NCBI RefSeq assembly: GCF_004341235.1
Contig: NZ_SLUP01000002.1
Location: forward strand, 1-64,000
Length of the DNA: 64,000 nucleotides
Direction of reading: 5' to 3'
Origin: Mariniflexile fucanivorans
GTDB taxonomy: Bacteria > Bacteroidota > Bacteroidia > Flavobacteriales > Flavobacteriaceae
This document shows, piece by piece, positions 17,975 through 28,328 of this stretch. The position numbers and the translations under genes were made by a program. The notes under the pieces are model-generated. The model saw only the letters and a program-made list of their open reading frames with translations, was not told where the DNA came from and ran no database searches. Positions within the stretch are counted from its first letter, which is position 1, and the number at the start of each line of letters is the position of its first letter.

Positions 17975-19528
17975 CTAGTTTAGTTCAGATACTAAGATTT
18001 TACACTTTTGTCTGTATCCTTTTAAAACCTCACTGTAGTCTTTATTTCCAACTAAATTATTTTGTTCTTTAGGGTCTTTTATTATATCGAATAATTCTTC
18101 GTAAATTGGCTCTTCATCTGTTTCTACGGTTTGTCCTGGAATGTATTTATTTCGGTCATTTTCTTTACTGAAAGAGCGAATATATTTATACTGTTTACTT
18201 CGTACTCCTTCTTGTCTTGGATAGCCTTGATCTGTAAATAAATTTTCCAAAAAGACTTCTTCTCGCCACTCCGTTGATCTATTTTCTATTAAAGGAAGCA
18301 TGCTTTCGCCTTGATACGTTTCTGGAATAGCGATTCCACACATATCTAAAATTGTAGCGGGTATATCTTGACCTACCACCAAATGATCTAAGCGTTTTCC
18401 TTTTTCAGTATTCTTAAAGAATGGAGAGTACACTATTAAAGGCACGTGAACAGATTCATCATACAAAATAGTTTTACCGCCTAAACCATGTTCTCCTAAA
18501 AACAAACCATTATCAGAACAAAACACAATGATGGTATTTTCATCTTCATCAATATCTTTTAATAATTTACGCAGGTTACCCATAAATTGATCAATAGCAT
18601 AAACAGCTCGGTCCATTTTCAGTTTTTCATCTAGCAGTTTTGCTTTGTTAGACGTTACGTAATACTTCATTAAATCGGCTGTGGCATACACCTCTTCTGG
18701 TAAACTTATTGGTACTGGATACCCCTCTGGAAGTTCTATGTCTTGCTTTTTATCTTCATAAAGCGTTGAATAAAATAAAGGATCTGTAGGTTGCGTACCC
18801 ATGCCTCCTATACTCGATGCGTGGGGAAGATTAAAGTTAACCCATACACTAAACGGTTTATTTGGGTCTCTTCTTTTTAAACGATCTTTTAAAGAACTAT
18901 CTGCGTTTTCGAAAAAATAATCTGTTTCATGGCCTTGCTTTAAAAAGGCTTCGGTAGCTTCAAACAAGCCTTCTACCTGCGTTTTATTTTTAAGGTTTGA
19001 AAACTCTTTATGCTTTTTAGCAGGATAAAAACCCAAATGTCCGTTACCATAATATGTGAAATCTATACCCTTATTTAGTGGTGAATCATTGCGATCGGCT
19101 ATTTTTGTATGATGCTTTCCTATAAAAGCCGTAGAATATCCTGCATTTTTCATTTGCATTTGCCAACTGTTATTAAAAATGACCTCTGAAATAAAATTAT
19201 GAGATACATTAGTAAAACCTATTTGATTCTTTCGCTCCCATTGACTGGTAAAAATATTAGCTCGACTAGGTCCACAAATAGGACTTGTTATGAATGCCTG
19301 ATTAAAGAAAACACCTTCTTGTGCTAATTGATCAATATGGGGAGTTTCGGTTACTGGATCGCCCGTTATCCCTAAAGAATTAAAACGTTGATCGTCTGTA
19401 AAAACAAAAATAACATTGGGCTTTTTCTTTCTATCATTTTCATCTGTCTTTATAACAAAAGAAGCGCATCCAAGTATTATAATTGTCGTAATGCTAATTA
19501 AAGCAGTGGTTTTAATTAAATGTTTCAT
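17975..19528 (-). CDS. S1 family sulfatase, lipoprotein (singleton group)
   Basis: A 517-residue sulfatase with a lipoprotein signal (IIILGC, Cys about 21). Motifs are FTDDQRFNSLG, the formylglycine motif CGPSR (Cys85), GKHHTKI in place of GKWH, FCSDNGLFLGEHG, and a C-terminal region with SKQYKYIRS. The TDDQR and GEHG signatures separate it from the two four-member sulfatase groups in this locus, suggesting another regiospecificity. It lies 86 nt downstream of the GH95-like gene and 59-77 nt before the TIM-barrel gene on the same strand. The lipid anchor leaves periplasm or outer membrane open as location. Confidence 0.92.
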   Translation of the reverse strand: MKHLIKTTALISITTIIILGCASFVIKTDENDRKKKPNVIFVFTDDQRFNSLGITGDPVTETPHIDQLAQEGVFFNQAFITSPICGPSRANIFTSQWERKNQIGFTNVSHNFISEVIFNNSWQMQMKNAGYSTAFIGKHHTKIADRNDSPLNKGIDFTYYGNGHLGFYPAKKHKEFSNLKNKTQVEGLFEATEAFLKQGHETDYFFENADSSLKDRLKRRDPNKPFSVWVNFNLPHASSIGGMGTQPTDPLFYSTLYEDKKQDIELPEGYPVPISLPEEVYATADLMKYYVTSNKAKLLDEKLKMDRAVYAIDQFMGNLRKLLKDIDEDENTIIVFCSDNGLFLGEHGLGGKTILYDESVHVPLIVYSPFFKNTEKGKRLDHLVVGQDIPATILDMCGIAIPETYQGESMLPLIENRSTEWREEVFLENLFTDQGYPRQEGVRSKQYKYIRSFSKENDRNKYIPGQTVETDEEPIYEELFDIIKDPKEQNNLVGNKDYSEVLKGYRQKCKILVSELN

Positions 19529-19614
19529 CTGTTTATATTTATTGATTTTTAATGGTCAGATGCTGTTCGCTATTAATCATTCGGTTGTGTGTTAAAATTT
19601 TCAACTTGCTCGTT

Positions 19615-21996
19615 TCATTTTAAATTTTTATAATAGTGATGACCTGGTAAGCGTTCTGTTTTAGTTCCAAAGCCGAATAAATTAATTTCATCCTCATTCT
19701 TAGGCAATTCTTCTATGGATAAGTTTACCTTGCTTATTTCTTTTGAAGTAATGATAACAGATTCATCTGCTTTTAAATCAACCAAATAAAAACCATCTTC
19801 ATCCATTTTTACTGAAATTTGTTTTCCGTTGCTATAGAATTTAGGGTTTTCTAAATCTACTTGAACTTTACACTGGTTTCCTTTTAAACTTTTTATGGAC
19901 ACAAACTCTGTTATTCCTTTTACTTTTTTGGCACTCACTAAAAAGGCGCCTTGTGTTCTTAAATCATGAAATGCCACGTCTTCCCATTTTTTGGGGCTGG
20001 CTGGAAACACCCTGATTTTTCCGCCCCAACTTTGAAGCATCATATCATGTAAACTTGTTGCAAAAGACAAGGGACTTTCAATAACCGGATTGATTTTCCC
20101 TTCAGCATACATAGTTGTTGACGATACATTTTCATGTTTGATAAGAAAATCTAAGTAATAATATGCTTTATCGGCATCTCCCAAACAAGCATACATGGAT
20201 GACGCCCCCGTAGCTGTATAGCCTGTTACTGGCATGGCTTTTATGCCTATACCACTATTAAAGGTAACATCCAACCAATGATCGAGTGAGGTTTTTAGTA
20301 GTTTTTTGTCAGCTTCATTTTCTGGCGTTATAACCATTAGAGGGTAGAAAGCTAATAAGTGCGAATAGTGACGATGCGGTATAGAAAACGGAATGTCTTT
20401 TCCAATTCTAAGTCCGTTTTCATCAATTTGAAATTCAACTAAATTATCTAATATGCGTTGCCATTCTTTTAGCAGCGGGTCATTTAAATTGTGTTGGTTG
20501 TTAATATCGATTAATGTTTGGCAACTCCAGCGAATTAATGCCAATGTGAAATTAATATCTTGTCCATGCCCTGGTTTATATTCTGGGGACCAACTGTTTT
20601 TTATATGAATTTTTCCATCATCAGAATCTACAGGGTTGTCTTTTATATAATTCAAATAACTATTTACTGTCTTTTTTAATATGGGAAATAGCTTGTCTCG
20701 CATACGAACCTCATCGCCTGCAAATTCGCAATGCAACCAATAATCGTTTAACATCCACGCTAACATATCCGGTACTTTTGCGCCATTATATGCAATAAGG
20801 TCCTGTGGTAACAAAGCTGCAACTGCCGCACTATGCTTCCATCTCTCAGGAACATTGTTTTCTAAATTTTCAGCATATTTATCAATATTATTGGGCAAAG
20901 ATTCTCCTATAGACATTCTGTTTGCCGTTAAGTGCGTCCAATAAATGAGTTGCACATTTAAATCGCCCCATACCATTGGCCAAAAAGTTCTATTATACCA
21001 AGGCCCCATTAAATCTAAAATAGGCCCATTACCTCGTGTAGCAGAAGCCAATTTATACATCTGTATCCAATAAAACGATTCTTTTTCAGCATCATTTATA
21101 GTCAAAAAACTCAATGGATAATAGTCGTGCCACCATTTTTGATGTGAGGATACAAATCTGTTTTCTTTCATCAGTTTTTCAGCAACTTCTAAATTTTTAG
21201 TTACAATGTCTAACGAATTATGTTCCGGATAACTATGATGAACACTTGTAATTAACTGTTGTTTACCCGAAGGATTCCCTGTTAATTTCCAACCCGTGGT
21301 GGTTTCTCCTCGATTGTCAAACAAAGGCTGATAACAAAAATCATAATCGTTTTTTTTACTAATTGTTGGTTTGGGTGGCATTTCTAAATCTGTGGCACGC
21401 ATTTTATCCCACGTTTCTCCTTTTGGTCCTCCACCAGCTTTAATGGCTTCATATACTGGGGGTATTGGGTCTTCTGGATGCCAATTAATCTCTAGGTTTT
21501 CATTACTTGCATCTGTTTCAAAATAGATGACGTCCTTTTCACTATGTGTAAATCCTTTAATTTTATAAGTGCCTTGTGAAGTGGTAACTGTTCCAGATAA
21601 TTCTGCGTTCCATAAACTTAAGCGCATATCAATTCCTGTTACTTTGCCTTTAGAAACTAAATCAAAATGACCTAATGGTAATCTACTCCGTTTTATCCAA
21701 AGCATTTCTTCTTCTTTAGTTTTAGCCTCTCTATGGTCGTAATAATCATGTCTGCCAACATAAACGGACATCACATTATCACCTTCGCCTTTTGTTTGAT
21801 AAAAAAGAAAACCGACGTTTCCGTTGCCAGTATATGGCGCAATTTGCCACTTATCTGGAACCATATCCCAGAGCATATCGTGTTTGGATAGAAATGATTC
21901 GTAATCGACTTTAAAATTTACCTGAGTATTCTGTGAAAATAAGGTGCTTGATATAAGAATAAAATGATAAAGAAATAGAGTTTTTAAATTAAACAT
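19615..21996 (-). CDS. GH95-like alpha-L-fucosidase/galactosidase
   Basis: A 793-residue enzyme with a signal peptide (cleavage near LFSQN). GH95 landmarks in order are an N-terminal APYTGNGNVGFLFYQ (counterpart of the family's LPLGNGRLGAM), VWGDLNVQLIYW in the (alpha/alpha)6 barrel, NSWSPEYKPGHGQD carrying a likely catalytic Glu, the long helical domain, and LQSWGGKIRVFPASPKKW near the C-terminus. GH95 enzymes are inverting exo-alpha-1,2-L-fucosidases or L-galactosidases. Several motifs deviate from textbook GH95, so substrate and even family are not certain. It is the first gene of the 12.7-22 kb minus-strand cluster, diverging from the sulfatase gene at 22349. Confidence 0.75.
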   Translation of the reverse strand: MFNLKTLFLYHFILISSTLFSQNTQVNFKVDYESFLSKHDMLWDMVPDKWQIAPYTGNGNVGFLFYQTKGEGDNVMSVYVGRHDYYDHREAKTKEEEMLWIKRSRLPLGHFDLVSKGKVTGIDMRLSLWNAELSGTVTTSQGTYKIKGFTHSEKDVIYFETDASNENLEINWHPEDPIPPVYEAIKAGGGPKGETWDKMRATDLEMPPKPTISKKNDYDFCYQPLFDNRGETTTGWKLTGNPSGKQQLITSVHHSYPEHNSLDIVTKNLEVAEKLMKENRFVSSHQKWWHDYYPLSFLTINDAEKESFYWIQMYKLASATRGNGPILDLMGPWYNRTFWPMVWGDLNVQLIYWTHLTANRMSIGESLPNNIDKYAENLENNVPERWKHSAAVAALLPQDLIAYNGAKVPDMLAWMLNDYWLHCEFAGDEVRMRDKLFPILKKTVNSYLNYIKDNPVDSDDGKIHIKNSWSPEYKPGHGQDINFTLALIRWSCQTLIDINNQHNLNDPLLKEWQRILDNLVEFQIDENGLRIGKDIPFSIPHRHYSHLLAFYPLMVITPENEADKKLLKTSLDHWLDVTFNSGIGIKAMPVTGYTATGASSMYACLGDADKAYYYLDFLIKHENVSSTTMYAEGKINPVIESPLSFATSLHDMMLQSWGGKIRVFPASPKKWEDVAFHDLRTQGAFLVSAKKVKGITEFVSIKSLKGNQCKVQVDLENPKFYSNGKQISVKMDEDGFYLVDLKADESVIITSKEISKVNLSIEELPKNEDEINLFGFGTKTERLPGHHYYKNLK

Positions 21997-22348
21997 TGAT
22001 ACTTATTATTTTTAATTTATAAAATGAATTTTTGCTTATACTAACCTCCTCACTTAAGCTATCTAAAACATTATACAAAATTATTATATATACTAATAAA
22101 ACACTGACTCTAATCACTCAAATACTTTCTTTAATTGAGCATTTCGCTAACATATATTTGATAAACCAAAAAAATATTAACGGCTACGTGAAATAAATAA
22201 GCAACACACTCTTAATTAAATACAAGCAGAACTCTTAGTCATCAAGCTCAAGAGTTCATTTTTATTAAATAGAGCAACAAAATGACCAATTAGAGAATAT
22301 ATATGCTAGTGGTATATCCTATTTTTGTGATATTCATAAAACATAAAT
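21997..22348. promoter_or_regulatory. Divergent promoter region, GH95-like versus sulfatase/GH141 cluster
   Basis: A 352-nt region between divergent units without an ORF. TATTTTTG at 22320-22327 fits the -7 consensus for the + unit, 21 nt before its ATG. GAACTCTT (22229-22236) and AAGAGTTC (22250-22257) form an 8-bp inverted repeat followed by a T-rich stretch, a possible leader hairpin or operator. AAAATGACCA near 22280 resembles AAATGACCA near 43798 upstream of susC. Confidence 0.5.
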
Positions 22349-23872
22349 ATGTATAAATCTATAATTGCTGTTGTTGTTTTAATTTTGAGTCAAAATATAT
22401 TAGCACAAAAACAAGCAGATACCAGTCGTCCTAATATCATTTTTATTTTTGCTGACGATATGGGTATAGGTGATGTTTCTCATACTACAGGTAAAGCAGC
22501 AACACCACATATAGATCGTATAGCAGCAGAAGGAATTCGTTTTACGGATGCGCATACCTCATCTTCTGTTTGCACGCCGTCTCGCTATTCACTTTTAACA
22601 GGACGTTATAATTGGCGTACAAGTTTATCTAAAGGTGTCATCCATGAACCGACTACGAAACCGTTGCTTAAAAAAGAAGAAACAACGGTAGCAAGTTTGT
22701 TAAAGAAAGCAGATTATCATACAGCTATAATTGGGAAATGGCATTTAGGTATCGGCTGGGAATTATTACCCGATTATAAGAAAGAGAAATGGCAATTAGG
22801 TGGCGGATGGGATATCGATTATACAAAACCTGCTATAACTCCCACAAGTAATGGTTTTGATTACTTTTATGGAATAGCAGCTTCTTTAGATATGCCTCCG
22901 TATGCATATATTGAAAACGAAAATGTAACAGAACTTCCTTCTGTCATGAATGATCCAAAGATACGTTCTAGAAAAGGCCCCTCTGCTCCAAGTTTTAAAT
23001 CAGGTGAATGTTTACAAGTTTTTGCAGAAAAATCAGTGAATTATATAAATAAAAGAGCAGGTGAAAAAGAACCCTTCTTTTTATACTTACCACTAACCTC
23101 TCCACATACTCCTATTGTACCTAGTGAAAAATGGAGAGGAAAGTCTGAATTAGGTCCTTATGGAGATTTTTTAATGGAAACGGATTGGGTTGTTGGCGAA
23201 GTTTTAAAAGCTCTTGACAAACATCATTTAGCCGAAAACACCATTGTTTTATTTTCTACGGATAATGGCTGTTCGCCTGCTGCAAAAATTCCAGCTTTAC
23301 AGAAGAAAGGGCACTCACCTAGTGGAAATTTAAGAGGAAATAAAGCTGATATTTACGAAGGTGGACATCGCGTTCCTTTTATCATTCGTTGGCCAGAGGT
23401 TATCGAAGCAGGAACACAAACAGATAGATTAACATGTATGACTGACTTTATTGCTACTTGTTCTGATATTACAGGGGTAAAATTAGATGATGCATCAGGT
23501 GTAGATGCCATTTCCTTTTTATCAACATTAAAAAACCAAACTAAAACAAATAGAGAAGATATTGTTCACCATAGTATTAATGGTTCTTTTTCTATCAGAA
23601 AAGGATATTGGAAACTAGCACTTTGTCCTGGGTCTGGTGGTTGGAGTACGCCAAAAGCAGGGCAAAGTCCAGAAGGATCACCTAGTGTGCAGTTATTTGA
23701 TTTATCTAATGATATCGCAGAAACCATGAATCTGCAGGGTAAATATCCTGAGAAAGTAGCAGAATTAACAAAATTACTTCAATCCTATGTAGATAAAGGA
23801 AGAAGTACCCCTGGGGAAATTCAAAAAAATGATAGAGGCGTAAATATTTATTCAGAAGACACTCCTCAGTAA
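22349..23872 (+). CDS. S1 family sulfatase (group B)
   Basis: A 507-residue secreted sulfatase with a signal peptide (cleavage near ILAQK). Motifs are FADDMGIGD, the formylglycine motif CTPSR (Cys75) followed by YSLLTGRYNWRT, GKWHLG, FSTDNGCSP and YEGGHRVPFI. The tail GRSTPGEIQKND is shared in form with the sulfatases at 33655, 35225 and 53505, which make a four-member subgroup. It is the first gene of a + strand unit with two GH141-like genes and a beta-propeller gene, so desulfation probably prepares substrate for those enzymes in the periplasm. Position specificity is unknown. Confidence 0.93.
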   Translation: MYKSIIAVVVLILSQNILAQKQADTSRPNIIFIFADDMGIGDVSHTTGKAATPHIDRIAAEGIRFTDAHTSSSVCTPSRYSLLTGRYNWRTSLSKGVIHEPTTKPLLKKEETTVASLLKKADYHTAIIGKWHLGIGWELLPDYKKEKWQLGGGWDIDYTKPAITPTSNGFDYFYGIAASLDMPPYAYIENENVTELPSVMNDPKIRSRKGPSAPSFKSGECLQVFAEKSVNYINKRAGEKEPFFLYLPLTSPHTPIVPSEKWRGKSELGPYGDFLMETDWVVGEVLKALDKHHLAENTIVLFSTDNGCSPAAKIPALQKKGHSPSGNLRGNKADIYEGGHRVPFIIRWPEVIEAGTQTDRLTCMTDFIATCSDITGVKLDDASGVDAISFLSTLKNQTKTNREDIVHHSINGSFSIRKGYWKLALCPGSGGWSTPKAGQSPEGSPSVQLFDLSNDIAETMNLQGKYPEKVAELTKLLQSYVDKGRSTPGEIQKNDRGVNIYSEDTPQ

Positions 23873-23952
23873 TAATTCGCAAATCATATAACAGATGTAC
23901 TTTCAAAATATGACATCTTTTTTTAATGCTTAAAATCGTAAAATTTAAATAA

Positions 23953-26496
23953 ATGAAAAAAATAATTACCGTATTACTAGTACTATGTATACTACCAGTG
24001 TTTGCATTGGATATCCATGTCGCTACAACTGGTTCGGATTCTAATGAAGGAACGGCATCTAAGCCTCTGCTAACTATTGAAGCTGCTCAAAAAAAGTTAA
24101 GAACAAGTGGACGTTTAGGTAAAGAACCCTGTCAAATAATAATTCATCAAGGAACTTATAGGTTAAGTATGCCTCTGAAAATTACAACTGAAGATAGTGG
24201 TAGTGAACAATTTCCTGTTATGTATTCTGCCGCTGAAAATGAAGCCGTAGTTATTACAGGAGCGCAATTAATTACCTCTAAATGGGAATTATTTAAAGAT
24301 GGGATCTATAGAACCAATGTTGGTGATTTAAATGCCATAGATCAACTTTTTGTGGGTCAGAAAAGACAACACATGGCTAGATACCCAAACTTTAATGCAG
24401 GTTTCGTGCCTACTGATGGTGATGATTCTGTACGTGGAAAAAAAGCAGGAACGGTTCCTTTTTCAGGGGCTACTCCAGACGCTTGGGATGCTAAAAAAGC
24501 GGCTGAATGGAAAAACCCTGCAGGCGCCATCTTAAATGGAATGCACAGAGGTCTTTGGGGAAGTCAGCATTATTTTGTGACTGGTAAAAACGATAAAGGA
24601 GAATTGGTTTACGAAGGTGGTTGGCAAAACAACCGATCTGCTCCGCCTCACGAAGGCTATCGAATGATTGAAAACGTTTTTGAAGAATTAGATGTTCCAG
24701 GAGAATGGTATCACAATACTAAGGACGGTTGGTTATATTATATGCCAGAAGCCCATATGAATCTTAACGACACAAAAATTGAAGCCGTCCTTCAAATTAA
24801 ACACCTTATTGAAATTTACGGAGAACATAAACTACCTGTTGCAGAAATGGTTATTCACAAAAGTGGTAATGCACAAAAAGAGACCGTTGTTAAAAACTAT
24901 GAAACTACTAATCCGGTAAAACATATTCAGATTTCTGGTATTCACTTTACAGGTACTAAAAGAACTTTAAGAGAAACCATTGAACCTTTACTTAGAAGCG
25001 ATTGGTGTGTATATCGTGGAGGCGCTATTCATATAAGAGGGACAGAGCATATTGTTGTTAAAAATTGTTCTTTCGAGGAATTGGGAGGAAATGCAGTGTT
25101 TATAGATAGTTATAATCGTAATATAGAAATTAAAAGCAACCTTTTTCAAAATAATGGTTCTACGGATGTTAACTTGGTTGGTTCATTCGCAGCGGTTCGT
25201 GATCCTTCATTTAGTTTTCAGCATCTTCCTCCAGCTTTAGATGAAATAGATACTACAATTGGTCCAAAGTCAAATGATTATCCAGCAGATTGCCTAGTGG
25301 AAGATAATCTGATGATGCGTTGTGGTCGTTTTGAAAAACAAGCCTCAGGAATTAATATTTCTATGTCATCAAGAATTACACTTCGCCATAATACCATTAG
25401 TCACACACCAAGGGCTGCAATAAATATTTGTGATGGAACTTGGGGAGGTCATATTATAGAATGGAACGATTGTTTTGAAACCGTACTAGAGACTCACGAT
25501 CATGGCGCTTTTAATTCTTGGGGAAGAGATCGTTATTGGTTTAGAGCTGGACCATCAGGACCTGACTTTAGAGATAAGAATGGAAAAGCAATGATTAGTT
25601 ACTATATAGAAAAGTATCCAAATGCTCCTTTATGGGATGCTTATCAAACAACTACTATTCGAAATAATAGAATGCAATGTGATCATGGTTGGGATATCGA
25701 TTTAGATGATGGCTCTACTAATTATGAAATCTATAATAATATCAGTCTATCAGGAGGCATAAAAACACGTGAAGGCTACCATCGTATTGTTACCAATAAT
25801 GTGATTCTAGGTGGAGGTTATACCTGTAATGTGCCATACCCTAAACCAACAAAAGATATTTTTGAAAGAAATATTCTTTGGGGTTCACCCATATATCGTT
25901 CTAGTAATCCAGAGCTATGGGGAGGAACTAGAAATTTCAATTTTGTTCACAATCCAGATTTTAAAGATGTTGTGCCTGCTTACGGTGCACAAGAACAAAC
26001 AAAGGATGATGCACAAAGTCTATATGGCAATGTACTGTTTAAAACTAATTCTCTTGATGACTTTACTGTAGCAGATAATTCTCAAGCATTAGAACTTGGA
26101 TATAAAAACTTTCCAATGACTGGTTTTGGCCTTACTTCTGAAGCATTGAAGCGTTTAGTGATACGTCCTGAAAATAAAGCACCAAAAGAGATAGCATCCA
26201 ACGTGTTTGTAGAGCAAAAGATGAAAGGATTATTGGGAGCTAAATTTAAAACTCTAGCAACGGAAGCGGAACTTTCTGCAACAGGAATGTTTGACACCTA
26301 TGGAGTCTTATTGGTTTCTGTTCCTGAGGATAGTAAATTGGCTAAAATGGGATTTAAAGTGGATGATGTAGTAATTGAATTAAATTCGGAAAAAATAGCA
26401 AATGAACAAGATTTTATTAAAAACTTAACGGATGGTAAACACACCGTAAAAGTATGGAGACATCAAGAGTCAAAAACATTTTCTTTTGAAAAATAA
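23953..26496 (+). CDS. GH141-like right-handed beta-helix enzyme with C-terminal PDZ domain
   Basis: An 847-residue protein with a signal peptide (cleavage near PVFAL). The N-terminal part begins DIHVATTGSDSNEGTASKP, the usual opening of secreted beta-helix glycosidases. Repeated helix rungs follow, with INICDGTWGGHIIEWND and DHGAFNSWGRD (about residues 520-530) as likely active-site region and IDLDDGSTNYEIYNN further on. GH141 contains alpha-L-fucosidases and xylanases; fucosidase fits this locus. Residues about 755-847 look like a PDZ domain (GVLLVSVPEDSKLAKMGFK, then DDVVIELNSEKI), unusual for a glycosidase. A paralogue with the same layout lies at 28329. It is 80 nt after the sulfatase and 34 nt before the beta-propeller gene, probably co-transcribed. 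Confidence 0.8.
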   Translation: MKKIITVLLVLCILPVFALDIHVATTGSDSNEGTASKPLLTIEAAQKKLRTSGRLGKEPCQIIIHQGTYRLSMPLKITTEDSGSEQFPVMYSAAENEAVVITGAQLITSKWELFKDGIYRTNVGDLNAIDQLFVGQKRQHMARYPNFNAGFVPTDGDDSVRGKKAGTVPFSGATPDAWDAKKAAEWKNPAGAILNGMHRGLWGSQHYFVTGKNDKGELVYEGGWQNNRSAPPHEGYRMIENVFEELDVPGEWYHNTKDGWLYYMPEAHMNLNDTKIEAVLQIKHLIEIYGEHKLPVAEMVIHKSGNAQKETVVKNYETTNPVKHIQISGIHFTGTKRTLRETIEPLLRSDWCVYRGGAIHIRGTEHIVVKNCSFEELGGNAVFIDSYNRNIEIKSNLFQNNGSTDVNLVGSFAAVRDPSFSFQHLPPALDEIDTTIGPKSNDYPADCLVEDNLMMRCGRFEKQASGINISMSSRITLRHNTISHTPRAAINICDGTWGGHIIEWNDCFETVLETHDHGAFNSWGRDRYWFRAGPSGPDFRDKNGKAMISYYIEKYPNAPLWDAYQTTTIRNNRMQCDHGWDIDLDDGSTNYEIYNNISLSGGIKTREGYHRIVTNNVILGGGYTCNVPYPKPTKDIFERNILWGSPIYRSSNPELWGGTRNFNFVHNPDFKDVVPAYGAQEQTKDDAQSLYGNVLFKTNSLDDFTVADNSQALELGYKNFPMTGFGLTSEALKRLVIRPENKAPKEIASNVFVEQKMKGLLGAKFKTLATEAELSATGMFDTYGVLLVSVPEDSKLAKMGFKVDDVVIELNSEKIANEQDFIKNLTDGKHTVKVWRHQESKTFSFEK

Positions 26497-26530
26497 ATAA
26501 TATAAAAAAATAAAATTCACCTAAAAAATC

Positions 26531-28123
26531 ATGAAAATAAACCATAGAACACAAATAATTAAAGCCTTTTTGTTGTCACTTACATTTTTGTTATTTACTG
26601 CAAGCGGAGTTCTACAAGCACAAAATACTTGGACTATTGAATCTCAGGAAGACTGGCAAACAAATATGGCTGAGAAATCAAATTTGGAAATCAGCAAAGG
26701 AAAAGTGGTTCCTACCTCAAAGGAAGCAATTTTCAAAAGTTCCATGAAAAGATTCACGAAAAAGAGAACTGCAAAATCCATCACTTTTTCTCAATCACCA
26801 GAATGGTTAAATTGGGAACCAATTCCAAATGTAGGACCTGCAAACTTAGGTGATGCTCCTGTGGCATTGCAGTTAGGAGATGGAAATTACTGGATGTTTG
26901 GTAAATATGATACAAGAAAGGATAATAAACGACCGGAAGATTTTAAGAGTAAGGATACCCTATTAAAAGGTTATGATGTTGTGTTAAAAACCACACATCT
27001 TAAAAACCAATTTGATGCTCCAGGAGGATTAAAAAAACCGCAAAGGGGCTATCATGCTTGGCAAAGTATCGATATGAAAAATTGGGTGCATCATGGACCA
27101 ATATCAGATGCTTCTTCAAGTTGGGTAACCACTGCGGAGTATGTTGATGGAAAGTTTTATTTTTATTACGATTTCCCAAACGATCAAGACCCTCATTTAC
27201 TTATTGATGACAACTTAACAGATGGTCTTATTGGAAAAAATATGGGCATGGCTTTTAAAGATCCATCAGATGGTTCTGATTGTGCAGTCATTAGAGATTT
27301 AGATGGTAATTTTCATATTATAGCTGAAGATTGGTCGCCTATTGATGCTTCTACGCACGCATGGGATTCACCCTTAGCAACTCATGCTGTCAGTAAAGAT
27401 GGTTTAAATGATTTTAAAATTTTAAACCCTCCAGTAGATGAACGTACCAAACCAACAGGGAAATTTGCTGAATATGCACATCCGCATTGGTATAAGGAAG
27501 ATCCTGATAACTATCCTGGAAAAGCAGCACCAATGGATATACCTAGACAAAGAATTAAAAAAGGAGATGTCGTTGCTTTTGGTAAATACGAAATCCATGA
27601 ACCAGAACAGAATGCATTCGGAGATTGGGCTTCGATCTCCATCGGAGGACAGTACTATTTGTTCGCAGATTATGATCCAGCTGGTAATACAGGTGGTAAA
27701 CACATGAGTGTCGCTTGGTTTACTTCTGATAATATCAATAAACAATTTGAATTTTGTGGTAATATAGGTCAAGGGCATCCAGATCCAGATATCATGTTTG
27801 CAGAAGGTAAATATTACTTGCTTACGCAAACAAGAAATGATTATGTAAGTACTGGTCCTTGGGTTGAAACTGTAGAAGTACGTATGGGAGTAGATACTAC
27901 CAATGATGGACGCATTAATGAGTGGAGTGACTGGCAAGTTGTAAAGGAGCAGTATGATTATATAAAAGGATTTTCTAAGCAGGTTGAAAAAACTCCGGCG
28001 CAATTGAATTTTTCAGACTTAGCTGAAGGATATGGTTTTCAATTTGAAGTTAAAATGACGGATACAACGGAAAATGAATCTAAACCCATTTTGGATAAGG
28101 TAGTTGTTTCGTTTAAGGAATAA
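26531..28123 (+). CDS. Secreted five-bladed beta-propeller, GH43/GH117-like, family unassigned
   Basis: A 530-residue protein with a signal peptide (cleavage near VLQAQ). Propeller-like blades carry NYWMFGKYDTR, VHHGPISDASSSWVT, FYFYYDFP, DCAVIRDLDGNFHIIAEDWS and YYLFADYD. Acidic residues in these strands (for example in EDWSP and PDPDIMF) are candidates for the catalytic set of GH43-type propellers. It is longer than typical GH43 domains and matches no family I recognise with confidence. It lies between the two GH141-like genes in one + strand unit, so an exo-glycosidase on the same oligosaccharide is likely. A large antisense frame here is a shadow. Confidence 0.65.
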   Translation: MKINHRTQIIKAFLLSLTFLLFTASGVLQAQNTWTIESQEDWQTNMAEKSNLEISKGKVVPTSKEAIFKSSMKRFTKKRTAKSITFSQSPEWLNWEPIPNVGPANLGDAPVALQLGDGNYWMFGKYDTRKDNKRPEDFKSKDTLLKGYDVVLKTTHLKNQFDAPGGLKKPQRGYHAWQSIDMKNWVHHGPISDASSSWVTTAEYVDGKFYFYYDFPNDQDPHLLIDDNLTDGLIGKNMGMAFKDPSDGSDCAVIRDLDGNFHIIAEDWSPIDASTHAWDSPLATHAVSKDGLNDFKILNPPVDERTKPTGKFAEYAHPHWYKEDPDNYPGKAAPMDIPRQRIKKGDVVAFGKYEIHEPEQNAFGDWASISIGGQYYLFADYDPAGNTGGKHMSVAWFTSDNINKQFEFCGNIGQGHPDPDIMFAEGKYYLLTQTRNDYVSTGPWVETVEVRMGVDTTNDGRINEWSDWQVVKEQYDYIKGFSKQVEKTPAQLNFSDLAEGYGFQFEVKMTDTTENESKPILDKVVVSFKE

Positions 28124-28128
28124 AAAAA

Positions 28129-28306
28129 TAAATAATTTTTTGAAACCAACTATCCTCGAGGCAGAGCCATAGAAGTATTTCGCTGGTTTCATTTTGACCA
28201 GAAAAGGTCAAAAACCAAAATTATGTATTTAGATTCCCGTTTTCACGGGAATGACAATTTCAACGGAAACCTCGAGGCAGAGCCTCGAGGAATTCTTTTC
28301 GATTAA
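28129..28306 (+). repeat. Composite palindromic repeat, copy 2 (internally deleted)
   Basis: Same element as at 12028 and 50936, but the roughly 48 nt between CCCGTTTT and CACGGGAATG are missing. The first CCTCGAGG pair is damaged on its right side (CCATAGAAG). It lies inside the + strand unit between two enzyme genes, starting 6 nt after a stop codon. Confidence 0.9.
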
Positions 28307-28328
28307 AACCGAATTTAAGTTTCATAAG

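Noticed and set aside
27422-28003. A 193-codon antisense frame over the propeller gene
   Set aside because: It is fully inside a well-supported secreted protein gene and has no recognisable domain; it is a shadow frame.
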